This document shows positions 1-10,599 of a stretch of 55,049 nt of DNA, piece after piece (the stretch's first letter is position 1; each line of letters opens with the position of its first letter). The notes under the pieces are model-generated. The model worked only from the letters and a program-made list of their open reading frames with translations. It searched no databases and was not told the DNA's origin. The position numbers and the translations under genes are program-made. Origin of the DNA: Selaginella moellendorffii (lineage: Eukaryota; Streptophyta; Lycopodiopsida; Selaginellales; Selaginellaceae); assembly GCF_000143415.4 (NCBI RefSeq), contig NW_003314418.1, forward strand, positions 73,223 to 128,271, given 5' to 3'.

Positions 1-156
1 CATTGTGTTCAGGCCAATCTTTACATTCCGTAGAAATGTCAAATGAGCAAATCTATATACTTTCCATAAATAGTATTTGGGACCAGAATGAGACTAACAC
101 AAAAGGCATGATAGCGAGGGTGTGTGGGAGACATGGTAAAGTATCATCTAGCAATA

Positions 157-161
157 TTGAG
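157..161. repeat. Target-site duplication TTGAG of the solo LTR (partner 1299-1303)
   Basis: TTGAG immediately precedes the TG of the solo LTR and is repeated immediately after its CA at 1299-1303. Joining across one copy restores the interrupted older LTR. Confidence 0.9.
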
Positions 162-1298
162 TGTCGCAAATGTGACTTTAGGTATCAAAAGTTACCTGTC
201 GGCTAGTCCTTTTGGATACTCTTTCCTTACTGCTATGATGGTAGAAGGTCGGTATTACTGGACCCGTTATCAGTTTCCCACTTGAGCTAGTTGAGAAACT
301 GGTCAATGACCATATACTTAGATCGGATAAACATAAGGTAGGAACCCTATGTGAGCATACTCGGCCTGGTTTGAGAAACTCCTGTCATTAGCTTGCACTT
401 GCTAGTATCAAGAACCCCCGCGATATTGAGATTGGTCCCTCAATATCGTTGAATGATAGCTTACTATGTCTGCCAAACACCCTCGCTATCATGCCTTTTT
501 GGTTAGTCTCATTTCGGTCCTAAATGCTATTTATGGAAAGTGTCCAGATTTGCTCATTTGGCATATCTATGGAATGTAGAGATTATCCTGAACACAATGG
601 TGTTTGTCCCCGTATCCAAATTTGCAATCTAAAGACATTCCATATTTAGTAAGTTTCAAGTTTGTCCCAGAGACTAACTCCTGATACTAAGGGAGGCGTG
701 GGGTGAAAGCCCAAAGCGTGTGTTCCTCAAGGGGGGGGGGGGCTGTGAGGGGTTCTAAATGTATAGTAGAGATAGTGGGTAGGTCGGGCATGGCCGACCA
801 ACCTGAGGCATAGTTTAGCTCCCGCATGCATACCTGTCTTTGTTCTGCGTCCAGCTTGGGTCTAAGCCCAAGTTCCATTCCATGCTAGCTGGTGGAGTAC
901 CCATGTCTTTGCGTTACGCCACCGATATGCCGAAATAACACCAGACTTCGTTTGGCTCCGTTTTGCGTGCTGGTCCTGGCATTGGGATGCTGGTTGCTCT
1001 AGGACTGTTCCAAGTCACTCCGGGCTCCTATCCCTTCACTCCTTAGGCTGTAAGCTCGGGAGTTGCTTCATGGACCGGTTCCGTCACTCCTTGGCTCCAT
1101 TCTTGGGAGTTTGGCACCATTCCTTCGTTTAGTGGCCCAAGGCCCTGAACCTTGGGTTCTGCACCATTGTCCTATGGACACATGGCATATGACATGTGGC
1201 ATATGTCACGTGGCATAAAGAGGGTTTAGGTTCTTCTTCATGGTGTTATCCTATGGTAAACCACCATAGGATAAAGTGTCAAAACCACGTGCGCTACA
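162..1298 (+). mobile_element. Solo LTR (1,137 bp) inserted into an older LTR of the same family
   Basis: Begins TGTCGCAAATG and ends GTGCGCTACA, giving the TG...CA ends of an LTR. It is flanked by a perfect 5-bp duplication TTGAG at 157-161 and 1299-1303. The same ends border the primer-binding site and polypurine tract of family members at 46-55 kb. No internal region follows, so it is most likely a solo LTR left by LTR-LTR recombination. The small ORFs inside it have no recognisable content. Confidence 0.9.
731..742 (+). repeat. G12 homopolymer inside the solo LTR
   Basis: A run of 12 G. The corresponding place in the minus LTR at 46536-46559 is a run of 24 C, so this homopolymer differs strongly in length between family copies. 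Confidence 0.9.
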
Positions 1299-1592
1299 TT
1301 GAGGGACTAATCTCAATACACGAGGGTTCTTGTCAAGCCAGTGCAAGATAGAGCAAAAGAGAACTAAAAAGCTAGGCCAAGTATGCTTGGCTAAATAGAC
1401 ACTTAGGAATTCCATCCTTATGCTCATCCGACCAAGTACAGATGCTAAGCCTAGTTTACTAACATTTGAACAAAAGGGGCCAATAAAGAGAACTAGCAAT
1501 ACCGACCTCCTACCATTCTAGCAGTAAGCAAAGAGTGTCCGTAAGGACTGGCCGACAGGTAACTTTTGATACCCGAAGTCACATTCGCGACA

Positions 1593-2420
1593 AGTGTATA
1601 CTATAGCTACTCTTTTTACGAGTCCTTATTGTGTTAAATTGTTGCAAAGTAATTGTATCCTATCTTTAATTGTGTTGTATAAAGTCATGCGCATCCTCAT
1701 TATGAGCGTTTGCATTCTCCAGTTGATGGTGATATTCAAAAACTCTAAGCTGAGTAGTGGTTATATTCTAAGTGTTGTTATCCTCAAAGTTGTTATTGAT
1801 ACAAGTTTCTAAATTCTTGATTCTTGTATTTTTTAATCTTGAATTGCTATCTATGCTTCGATTAATTGTTATTTTTATTCCCCATAGTCCCCAAGGGACC
1901 TCCACTTGTTAAATCCTTAGTATTTGATTTCTATTTGCTTAGTTGCTTCTTAATAGCTCATCTGATAAATATATATTATTACAAAGGTCATTGCTCACCA
2001 ACTTTGGGATCGAGCAGGACTGCATACTATTGCTACTCTTTTTATAAGTCCTTGTTGTGTTAAATTGTTGTAAAGTAATTGTGGCCTACCTTTAATTGTG
2101 TTGAATAAAGTCATGTGCATCCTCATTATGAGCATTTCCGTTCTCCAATTGATGGTGATGTTCAAAAATTCTAAGCTGAGTAATGATTATATTATAAGTG
2201 TTGTTATTCTCAAGGTTGTTATTGATACAAGTTTCTAGATTCTTGATTCTTGTATTTTTTATCTTGAATTGCTATCCATGCTTCAATTAATTGTTATTTT
2301 TATTCCCCATCGTCCCCAAGGGACCTCCACTTGTTAAATCCTTAGTATTTGATTTCTATTTGCTTGGTTGCTTCTTAATAGCTCATCTAATAAGTGTATA
2401 TTTTCATTTTCAATAATGTG
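1593..2420 (+). repeat. Two-copy tandem repeat of about 0.4 kb, AT-rich
   Basis: A unit starting near 1593 (tactatagctactctttt) is repeated from about 2019 (tactattgctactctttt). Both copies keep the same order of landmarks: a run near TGTGTTAAATTGTTG, CATCCTCATTATGAGC, CCCCAAGGGACCTCCACTTG and CTTCTTAATAGCTCATCT. A more diverged reverse-complement relative lies at 5700-5965. No long reading frame is conserved. It is probably retroelement-derived, such as LTR or untranslated sequence, but the family is not identified. Confidence 0.75.
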
Positions 2421-2464
2421 AAGAAGAAATGCAAGTGCTTATTAGTATGTTAAATGGTATACTA

Positions 2465-3068
2465 TTACCAAAAAGGGTTTGGGATAATTTCCATCAAACT
2501 AGACTACCTATTTCCAACTTATTTGAAACATCAACAAAAGAAGAGATTGAGATTCCAATATAATCCTACACTAAAGTTATGTTGTTTAGAGCATCTTGAG
2601 CGTCTACAACAATAACTAGTCCCTCAGCCACAATTGCATGTATAGCATCCACTATCTTCACAAGAGTTTTATACCATATACTACAAGCATTTATATCTAT
2701 AAAAGAACAACTAGAATTAGGGATATTCTTGCATCCGGAAATATTTTTGCTCTCTATCTTCTGTGGAATAACATCTTTATCATTATTCCTTTGTGTTCCA
2801 ATTGTATTTCTCTAAGAGATTTTGGTAGGAAATATCTCTATTGGAGACATTAGTTGATTCTGCTTCTATATAGAAAACCCACTAACATCCAACTCACCTA
2901 TAAGGTGGGAGTAATTCAAGTTAAACACCTTAATAATGCAAAGGAAAACACATCTAACTCTTAAAGAAGCACAGTGACAAATGCAAGTAGCATCTAAAGA
3001 TTCTATTCTTCCTTTTGCAATTGATTCTCCATTATCCCAAACAATCTCTATTACATCTCCTTTAACTT
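2465..3068 (-). pseudogene. Decayed relative of the transposase N-terminal module (DUF8039-like)
   Basis: The minus strand encodes two blocks that match the N-terminal part of the transposase-like gene at 25177 and 29871. The block near 3066-2960 reads GDVIEIVWDNGESIAKG followed by a SLD...CHCASL stretch; compare the VYILNGGKRVAKG...HCQRLG region. The block near 2640-2465 reads VAEGLVIVVDAQDALNN, then DYIGISI and EIGSLV-WKL; compare VAEGLATVVDPRDAVAN, DDIGVAI and TIGSIVRWKL. Stop codons lie between and within the blocks. The middle is unalignable and the cysteine-rich and catalytic parts are absent. Known family context: the pattern resembles the DUF8039 module of plant transposon proteins (recalled, not searched). 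It is an old, truncated copy, far more diverged than the two copies at 25-33 kb. Confidence 0.65.
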
Positions 3069-3371
3069 GAGAAAAACAAAGAAAATTACAAATATCAAAA
3101 CACAAATAGAAGGAAAAAAGTACAAAAAAAGACAAGCAAATAGGAAAATAAAAAACAAAGCTCCTTTTGTGAATATGAGAAAACAAAACATGAAAATATG
3201 TAGCAAAAATAATTAAAAATGCATAAAATAATCACATAAAGTCAAAGAATTTCTAGCATGCACTTGCACGCTAAAGACCCAATTTAATGTATTGATGAAA
3301 GAATATGAGCTCACAATAAACCAAAGTCAAATTAAGAGAGAAACAGATTGGTAAGTGCAAGTTTGTAAAAT

Positions 3372-4133
3372 GACCAGAGAAATGGCCTGAGAGTGGATAT
3401 GAAGATGCTCTTCCAAGGCTATAGCCACTTCTTTGCACACATCAGCTGCATGGCTCGCTGTTTTCAATGTTTTCAACACCGCTTGGCAATACCTTCGAAG
3501 AGAAACCTTGTGTTAACGAAGCATACAGTTAAAAATCACTACCAACCTTAAAGCTTCATTTATCTTTCCCGCTTCAGCAAGCATCGACGCATAAATAGGC
3601 TTGTATGGCTGAAAAGGAAGTAAAATAAACTGGGAATTGCCGGTCACTCTTGCAAATTCGTACACTTCCATTCGCTGATGAAGAAAAGGTTAACAATTGT
3701 TAGGACAAACACAGCTTACCTGGATAGCTTCTGGACTAGTGTATGTGCGTGGATACTTACAATGGTCGGCACCTATAAGACAAAGATTGGCAGAAGAGGA
3801 GAAAGGCTCAAAACTAGCATTTGCAACAAGATAGCAAATATGGGCTCCACATATCTGCAAGTTAAAACTATGAGAAACACCAACATGTGACCATGTATAT
3901 ACCTCATCTCAATGTCTCCAGAGAAAATCACCAAGATGCATAATCACTCTCTCGTCCCCATTAGTTTAGTTAGCTGCCATTATAGCTAGGTTTTCCTGCC
4001 ATTCTTCGAGCATTCCTTCTACTGCGTCCTGCAAGTCAACATGTACTCCTTAAGCAAGAGAGTAGCTTGATAAAGTATTTCACCTGTGTTGCACCATCTA
4101 CAATGGACGCTAGAACCAGTTGAGGTTGAAGCA
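3372..4133 (-). pseudogene. SEC16 gene fragment (exons and introns retained), inverted relative to the 43-kb copy
   Basis: Read on the minus strand, this region is nearly co-linear with 42985-43539 and encodes part of the SEC16 central conserved domain (COPII assembly scaffold at ER exit sites). Visible pieces are EGMLEEWQENLAIMAAN, the stretch before an intron at GATGAG/gtatat, ICGAHICYLVANASFEP, FARVTGNSQFILLPFQPYKP and, after a further 54-bp intron, YCQAVLKTLKTASHAADV. The introns are retained, so this is a genomic duplicate and not a processed copy. A TAA replaces a codon after the AAN of the first exon, so it cannot encode a full domain. It extends past the N gap of the other copy and shows what that gap should contain. 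It lacks both the N- and C-terminal parts of SEC16. Confidence 0.85.
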
Positions 4134-4139
4134 CTATTG

Positions 4140-4425
4140 ATCTACTAAATTGATTTGCTCAAGTGGTTGATCACAAGAAAACATGCGAAATATAGTTTCT
4201 TTGTTGATCAATTTTATTGGCAGATTTTCCTTTAAGGAAAAATCTTTTATATCCGAACCAATTTTTGGTTTAGGGGTTTCTTGTCTAGGTATTCCTTTGA
4301 CTATTAAATAAAAATTGACTTCTAAAATTAGCTGAATTTCAAAGAAATCTTTTAAGATTTGTTGTTCTTAGAAACCATCTAAGCCTTCATCCCAATTATA
4401 ATTGTGTTTACGAAGTTGCTTGGGT
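4140..4425 (-). mobile_element. Gypsy internal fragment fused to the SEC16 fragment
   Basis: The reverse complement matches 42700-42985, the last recognisable part of the Gypsy remnant upstream of the 43-kb SEC16 copy. Shared landmarks include GGTTTCTTGTCTAGGTATTC and CTTTAAGGAAAAATCTTTTA. The junction with SEC16 is at the same point in both places, so the chimera existed before it was copied. Confidence 0.75.
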
Positions 4426-5310
4426 AAATGATGATCAACCACAAAGTGGTTGATAGTGAAGCTAGTCTACTTGCAAGTAGTAACATTGTAATAGCTTTGA
4501 CCAGATTCTTGTTGGTGGTCCATTATGCTAAGCTTATGTTGGTACCTTGTTTCCTTGGGTTTGCCCATAAAGTGTTGAAAAAGGGTTATAGCATTCATTT
4601 GCTATAGCTTAACAGTTGATCCGTTAGCACTCGGAGTAGATTGTTGGATGGAGAAGATGTGTAGTTGAGGCATTGACATCACTAGCACTTGTATTAGTGG
4701 AGATGATATTGTTATGTTAAGTGATGAGGAATTTTCCTTAGAGTTTGATGTTTCATATCATTTTTTTTGTTAGTGTTTTAGCTTCATATTGGATCTTGAA
4801 GGTAATTGAAAAAGAGTGTTAGTGCAATGTGGATATCTAAAGATATAGTCTTTGTGATCAAGCCTTGGATATTCATTATGCATTTTTGCGAATGTCAGAA
4901 GTATGGGCAAAGATGTTCAATGCTTAGACATATTGTTGGATCATGGGAATTTGTGTTGAGGTGAAACTATGTGAAGTTGTAGATAGGAGGAAGTTGGTTG
5001 AGTCTTGAAAGTTTGTATTCCTGGACTGAGAGTCATTCTTTCTCTAGGATGGAAATTTTCGACAAATTTTCTTAGACTTTTCTAATTGCTGATCTGTTGA
5101 TCATTTTGCTCAAAAAACATTTCATTTTCATAAGCCAATACAAACTAGTGAATGGGTTGAAGTTGACTTTGGTTGGCTTAGATCTTAATAGGTAGTTTGT
5201 ATGATGCGACCCGAAAGGGATGTTGACTTTTGGGGCTAAAGCAATTGAGTTGGATAGCGTCTGGAGTTGGTGTAGAAAAGTGGCCGTTGCACTTTTCTAA
5301 GAAGGGTGAC
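4426..5310 (+). mobile_element. Fragment of the non-coding LTR element internal region
   Basis: Matches the reverse complement of about 50080-50990, which lies inside the minus-oriented LTR element at 46-52 kb. Shared landmarks are CCACAAAGTGGTTGAT, GCTATAGCTTAACAGTTGATCC-like sequence, and the end block with GGGGCTAAAGCAATTGAGTTGG. No LTR accompanies it, so it is an isolated fragment. No coding sequence is recognised. Confidence 0.75.
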
Positions 5311-5445
5311 CCTTGTGCCTGAAATTTAAGACGGAATAACAATGGGCCAAGATTAAATACAGTAACAAACTTCAACTTTGACACTGAGGTCCAACATCGA
5401 AACCCCAACCTAGAAATATATATCACTCGCAACCAACAAGGAAGA

Positions 5446-5667
5446 GTGCATTCAAGAAATCTCAACATTTTAAGAAGTATTTTAGGAGATCCTATGTCAA
5501 GATTACAAACTTATAATGCAAGAATATTAATTGAGACTATACCTTGGGAAGTTTGCAAAGCGATTGACTCTGATCGTGAAAGAGAACATGTTATACGACA
5601 GAGGGAAGTAGAACAAAACCGACAAGTACAGTATCAGGGAAATGCACCATCACAAAATCAACCATAG
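5446..5667 (+). CDS. Short unrecognised ORF (73 aa)
   Basis: A 73-codon ORF, hydrophilic and rich in R, E and Q in its second half (DREREHVIRQREVEQNRQ), which could form a short helix. I do not recognise the family. It sits between a retroelement fragment and a diverged repeat, with no promoter or partner gene visible. It may be a remnant of a gag-like or host exon sequence; chance is also possible. Confidence 0.2.
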   Translation: MHSRNLNILRSILGDPMSRLQTYNARILIETIPWEVCKAIDSDREREHVIRQREVEQNRQVQYQGNAPSQNQP

Positions 5668-5699
5668 AGAAAAGCACGCTGGATAGATTTGTGCACACA

Positions 5700-5965
5700 T
5701 AGGCTTAAAGCAACAAGAATCTGTTGGAAACCATACTTTGATGTGTGGATGTCACTTGAGACAAGAAATATACAAGAATTAGGACATTAAAAATACAACC
5801 ACTATTGTATTCAGCATTTTCAAATCTTACCAACGACTGGGAAACACAAAAGCTCATAGTGAGAGCTCGCATTCCAAAATAACCAACACATTGTAAGAGA
5901 TCAAAACAATTTTTCAAGATTGGACTACTAAAGAGAATTGCAATCGTTTGCATACCTACTCAATC
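5700..5965 (-). repeat. Diverged inverted relative of the 1593-2420 repeat
   Basis: The reverse complement shows the same order of landmarks as the tandem repeat at 1593-2420: CCAACTTTGGGATTGAGTAG, then CTCTTTAGTAGTCC, a TTGTTTTGATCTC-type block and AATGTCCTAATTCTTGT. Divergence is high. It lies just upstream of the large Gypsy element and may belong to its 5' LTR or an older insertion. Confidence 0.5.
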
Positions 5966-6171
5966 CCAAAGTTGGCGAGTAGTATCCAAATTTACTAGCG
6001 AACAGCTAAATCAATCAATTTATGATAAAACAGACCTCCTTTCAACAAACAAAATCGTGCTTACTTACACCATCAGATTTTTCAAATACAAGACCTTTCC
6101 TAAGCTAGACTCAAGAAAGTAACCTTGGGACGAAACTCGGGAAGAATCGAGAAAGAAAAACTCGATTGAAG

Positions 6172-6260
6172 ACTCAAGACACAAGAGTTTGACTTTGCAT
6201 TTATAGTACAAAACCAAACTTGCAGAAGACTCAAGACATAAGAGCTTGACTTTGCAATCT
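6172..6260 (+). repeat. Two direct repeats of about 32 bp
   Basis: GAAGACTCAAGACACAAGAG at about 6172 is repeated as GAAGACTCAAGACATAAGAG at about 6229, each followed by a TTGACTTTGCA block. Such short direct repeats are common in LTR U3 regions. This would fit the untranslated leader of the Gypsy element downstream. Confidence 0.7.
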
Positions 6261-6355
6261 ATGAAGAACAACAATTGACTCAAGATAACTTAAGCAAAAC
6301 ACAAATTTAGGAAACTTACCTCGACATTCAAGTTGAGAAAACTCAGCAAACTCAA

Positions 6356-6369
6356 TGTATAAATAGAAA
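6356..6369 (+). promoter_or_regulatory. TATA-box-like sequence upstream of the Gypsy gag
   Basis: TGTATAAATAGAAA lies about 320 bp upstream of the gag ORF. It is a good TATA-box match and would fit the U3/R border of a 5' LTR. The LTR itself could not be paired with a 3' copy, so the assignment is tentative. Confidence 0.3.
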
Positions 6370-6681
6370 CTAGATCCAATCAAAATCCAGGAAAGAGATC
6401 TTTAACAAAATAATTGAGAAGTGAAAAACATAGAGGTAATAAAAGAGAAATTAGAACAACAATAACAACAAATTTTAGAAATGATTATAAACAAGTACGA
6501 CAAGGATAAATAAATTCAAGTTGCCGAGTCGAGAAACCCAATCAAAGATAACAAAAAACTGAATATCAAAGACACCCCAAAGTTTGAGGCATTTGAAGAA
6601 GCAAAATACACAACACCAAAGTTTTACTCAAATCTGGACTCACTAGAACAACAACTCAACCAACAAAGTTTACAACCACCT

Positions 6682-7200
6682 ATGGCAACCATCAACCCAA
6701 TGAGTACAATTGGAAGTATGGTTATATATCCAATTTTCACAAGAAGTAAGTCAGAAGATTCAAAATTACATGTAAAACAATTTAACAAGATTGTCAAAAT
6801 GAATAATCAAGAACAGCATCAAGCTATACTTTTCCCATACACACTTAAAGGAAAAGCTCTTGAGTGGTATAATACACTAGAGGATTTTGTACCACATGAC
6901 TAGAAACTTGAACAATTCAAGGAACAATTCCCAGCCGGAGGAACACCAGAGGAGCATTATGAGAAAATTAAGAATATAAAATAGTGACCAAAGGAAGGAA
7001 TTCAAGACTATAATAGACGATTCAAATTACATGCAAAGAAATGTAAAGATCTCATCACCGACAAAGGCAAGAGTTTGTCTTATATACAAGGATTATGAGA
7101 AGCCTATTGCAATATGATAGCCTTGGCTGATACATCTGATGAAGAAAGCGTTGATTCACTATCTCAAGGAATTTTAAAACTTGAGAAATAGTTTAAGCAA
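6682..7200 (+). pseudogene. gag: Gypsy gag (capsid region), broken
   Basis: The ORF at 6682-6903 begins MATINPMSTIGSMVIYPIF and contains the capsid-like pattern of retrotransposon gag: a charged helix, then ILFPYTLKGKALEWYNTLED. It stops at TAG 6901-6903, but homology continues in frame (KLEQFKEQFPA...) to about 7200 with further stops. A gag protein would form the virus-like particle core. An equivalent pattern (YPSFSEIKREDLQLHIKQY) is seen in the second Gypsy remnant near 40.7 kb, placing both in one lineage. This copy is non-functional. Confidence 0.75.
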
Positions 7201-7310
7201 TTCACTAAAGGTGAATTTTCTCATGCTAATGATGACTCGGATGATGAAGAGGAAGAAATATTAATCAAAACCAAAAGAAACAGACACAGGGAAAAGACAT
7301 TAGACATGTA

Positions 7311-7502
7311 TTGAAGAAGTTAGCTTCAACTGAACTTAAACAAGGAGTCTTTTGTACAAAATGCAAAAATGAAGGACATTCTATTTCAGATTGTAAATTT
7401 CATTTACTCAAATGTCAGATTTGTGATAGGGAAGGATATATAGTCAAGAATTATCGATATAGAAATACCACCAAAGTTTCAAGAGTGGAAAATGTTCAAT
7501 GA
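7311..7502 (+). pseudogene. Gypsy gag zinc-knuckle region
   Basis: The 63-aa ORF contains one perfect CCHC knuckle, CTKCKNEGHSISDC (C-x2-C-x4-H-x4-C), followed by a second degenerate one (CQICDREGYIVKNY) in which His and the last Cys are replaced by Tyr. This is the nucleic-acid-binding end of gag. The knuckle of the second Gypsy remnant (41290-41400) has the same two-knuckle layout. Confidence 0.8.
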
Positions 7503-8370
7503 GGACCACCATGACAAAATTATCAAGGAAACAACAACCAAGAACAAAGACCACCAAGAAACTATTATTACCAAGATAATCAACAATATAATCAAGGATA
7601 TAACCATGGATATAATCCCCCACGAAATTAAAACTATAGTCAAGGACAAAACAATTTTAGAGGCAATTACAACCAACAACGATACAATGGACAACTAAAC
7701 AATTATTAATGTCCACAAGGGAACAATTACAACCAAAACCAACAAAGGCAATATAATAATTACAACAATCAAGCATCGTAACAAAATTATCAACCAAGAC
7801 AAAATCAACTACAAGAAAATCAAACTAGACAACAATACAATCCACAAAACCAAAGAGTCAATCAAGCTCCTGCTGGAAGACCACTAGCAGTATGAGTAGT
7901 TCAAGCAGAAATTGATGTAAAAGATGAAGAACAACTAATGACTGAAGAACCAGAAGTTTTGGCAATCACAAGAACACAATATGAATGTTAACAATCTGAT
8001 AATTATGAAGAACAAAAGGAAAGTGATCAAGCATTAGAAATCGGGAATACCGAGTGGAAAAAGAGTAAGAAAATACTTAACACCATTCAACAAAAGCTTT
8101 AAAACAAAGATCCCAAAATTATTAATAATCAAATACATAATCAAGACGACCAAACTCAAGTATTAAGCTTTACTCAAGATGAGCATACAACCATTGCCAA
8201 GCACATACTACAGTAGGGAATTACTTTAACCCTACAACAAATACTACAAATAACACCATATATGAAAGACCAAATCTTAAAGATATGTAATCGAAGGATC
8301 TTTGAAGCTCGCACACAAGGGAAACACCAATCTCAACCAACATGACAAAAACAACCTAAAAGAATCAAAC
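7503..8370 (+). other. Low-complexity Asn/Gln/Thr-rich stretch of the Gypsy, no intact frame
   Basis: CAA/AAC-rich sequence translates to N-, Q- and Y-rich repeats (such as NNQYNQGYNHGY-like strings across frames) with frequent stops. It probably represents the spacer between gag and protease. The small ORFs on both strands here follow from composition and are not separate genes. Confidence 0.5.
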
Positions 8371-8560
8371 CCGGTGATTATGATGATGATGTACCTTGTA
8401 TCAACATACACATTGCACCATTCATTATATGTATGGTTGATTAAAGAGTTGTCAGACTAGTAGGCATCATCCATGATGTCTCTATGATAATCAAAAGACA
8501 TAAATTTAAAGCTAACTTTGTTGTGTTAAAAATGCCAATTGAAGAATCTTGTTAGGCAGA
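8370..8560 (+). pseudogene. Degenerate Gypsy protease region
   Basis: The frame containing DDDVPCINIHIAP aligns in position and pattern with the protease of the second Gypsy remnant (VPTIDINIDKNLLCGTLIDSG at about 42305). At the place of the catalytic D-S/T-G this copy reads MVD followed by a stop, so the active site is destroyed. The call rests mainly on that comparison and on position between gag and RT. Confidence 0.45.
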
Positions 8561-9189
8561 CCTTAGCTTAACAAAGTTGTTTCTGCACAGTATTGGATAG
8601 AACATAAGATATGTATCCAATCCCAACAAGGACAGACTAAAATATCAACATTGACAAGCAAGAAACTCTCAAGAAGTTTTTGACCAACACAAGTTCAAAA
8701 ATACAATTGGCAAGAAGGCTTAGACGATCTTGAAGAAACTAAATTATTTGAAGTATATCTTGAACTTAAGGCAATCCAAGAAATTGACCTCAACAGGATC
8801 TTTCCTGTAACCAAGCGTCAAGACTATGAAGATTCAAAAATAACCCAATTTAAAGAAGACACATACAACAAAAACCACCATACAAAAAGCAAGACCAGCG
8901 ATACAACCAAAATAACTACAAACTACAGAATATCACCTAGATATACAAGATGAACCAGCTTTCACCATTGAAAATCAAGAATTCAAACTTCGCGTAAATA
9001 TCAATGAAGATATTGAAGAATTAAATCTAGAGGTTCCCTCAAATCCACAAAATGTCTTAATAGTTACATAACTTGACAAACCTTTTAAACTTGACGCTAC
9101 TGTGCTCCTTACTAAGTATAAAGATGTCTTTGCTTGGTTATATAAAGACCTCAAAGGTATACCACCTGATTTATGTGCATATTGAATCG

Positions 9190-9860
9190 AATTACTTTCA
9201 GGAATTCGACCCATTAAACAAATTGCTTACCAAATGAATCCAATGTTCGCTGAAAAAGTAAAAGCTGAAATTAACAAACTCTTTGAAGCAGGATTTATAT
9301 ATCCAATACAAAATGCCCAATGGCTATCACCTTTAGTCATTGTACCCAAGAAAAATGGGAAATTACGCATCTATATGAACTACAAGAAGTTAAATGATGC
9401 AACTACGAAAGATGCTTTTCCCATCCCATTTTCAGATGAAATACTTAATGCCATCGCCGGTCATGAGATGTACTCATTTCTTGACGATTTTTCAAGTTAC
9501 AATCAAGTACTTATAGCTGTTGAGGATCAACATAAAACAGCTTTCATAAGTCCATGGGGAGCATATGCATACATGCAAATGCCATTTGGATTAACCAATG
9601 CCCCATTTACATTTCAACAGATTACTACCGATACTTTCCAAGATTATCTCACAGATTTCATGTGAGTCTTTATGGATGACTTTAGTGTCTTTGGACCTAA
9701 AGACAAACACCTTGAATACCTCGGACGAAACCAAGTTGCTCTGAATCCTGAAAAATATACTTTCTTTGTTAAATCAGGAATACTCATATTGTTTCCACTC
9801 ATAGCATTCAAATCGATAAAGTTAAAACCGACGTCATTATGAAAATGCAACCACCTTATG
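9190..9860 (+). pseudogene. pol: Gypsy reverse transcriptase
   Basis: The main ORF (9234-9665) carries the RT pattern: WLSPLVIVPKKNGKLRI, YSFLDDFSSYNQVLIA, TAFISPWGAYAYMQMPFGL and TNAPFTFQQ. The catalytic box FMDDFSVFG follows directly, but a TGA at 9663-9665 interrupts just before it. Downstream thumb homology (EKYTFFVKSG) is shifted and partly deleted. The family function is copying element RNA into cDNA. This copy is non-functional. Confidence 0.88.
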
Positions 9861-10019
9861 ATCTCAAAAGTTTGTGAAGTTTTCTAGACAAGATGGGTTA
9901 CTATAGAAGATTTATCAAAGACTATACCAAAGTCGCTAAACCCTTAACTGATTTACTCAAGAAAGACAAATTCTATCACTGGACTCAAGAATGTCAATAA
10001 GCATTTTTGATACTCAAAG

Positions 10020-10440
10020 ATAAACTTACACAGGCACCAATTCTTGTCTAACCAATTTGGACTCAAGAATTTCTTGTACAAGTTGATGCCTCTGACTATA
10101 TGGTAGGAGCAATTCTTTGCCAAAAAAAAGATGATCATTGTGATCACCCCATATATTATTCAAGTCGACAACTTTCTCCACCTGAAATGAATTATACACC
10201 TACAAAAAAAGAAGCCTTAGGTATGATATATGCCTTAACCAAGTTTCGACACTATTTACTTTCCAACAAAGTAAAAATATTTGTCAATCATCAAGCATTG
10301 ATTCATCTGCTCAACAAATCCATCCTTAGCGGACGAATAGCAAGATGGTTTTTGTTATTATAGGAATTCAATTTTGAAATAGTTCACAAACATGGCAAAT
10401 ACCATGAACAAGTTGATCATCTCAATAGAATTACAACCGG
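10020..10440 (+). pseudogene. pol: Gypsy RNase H
   Basis: The ORF at 10100-10363 plus upstream residues shows VDASDYMVGAILCQ (first catalytic Asp), PIYYSSRQLSPPEMNYTPTKKEALG (catalytic Glu) and VNHQALIHLLNK, where the usual third catalytic Asp is Asn. A stop follows RWFLLL, and EFNFEIVHKHGK continues in frame after it. It lies directly after RT, as expected for Ty3/Gypsy. Confidence 0.85.
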
Positions 10441-10599
10441 GGAAAATATACAAGACCCCAACGATGACTTACCTGATTACATCTTTTTAAGATTACCACC
10501 CATGATACATTTCAAGAAATCTTTCCTTATTTAACTACTACAAAAGTTCCCACATCATGTACTACGCAAGATCAAAGGAAACAAGTCATCTTGAGGACA

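Larger units (their letters stand above)
1..1592 (-). mobile_element. LTR of a non-coding LTR retrotransposon family, minus orientation, interrupted
   Basis: Positions 1-161 and 1304-1592 are the two halves of one minus-oriented LTR. Its 5' end (TGTCGCGAATG on the minus strand) lies at 1592, and its 3' end lies left of the window. The halves are reverse complements of adjacent parts of the plus-oriented LTR at 162-1298, and they match the minus LTR at 46011-47139. The interruption is exactly the solo LTR with its 5-bp duplication. No coding capacity is seen. Confidence 0.85.

Noticed and set aside
3372-4133. Retroposed (processed) SEC16 copy
   Set aside because: Introns are retained at the same positions as in the 43-kb copy, so it was copied as DNA.
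9700-9860. Minus-strand ORF 9644-9850 as a gene
   Set aside because: It lies opposite the RT thumb remnant and has no domain.
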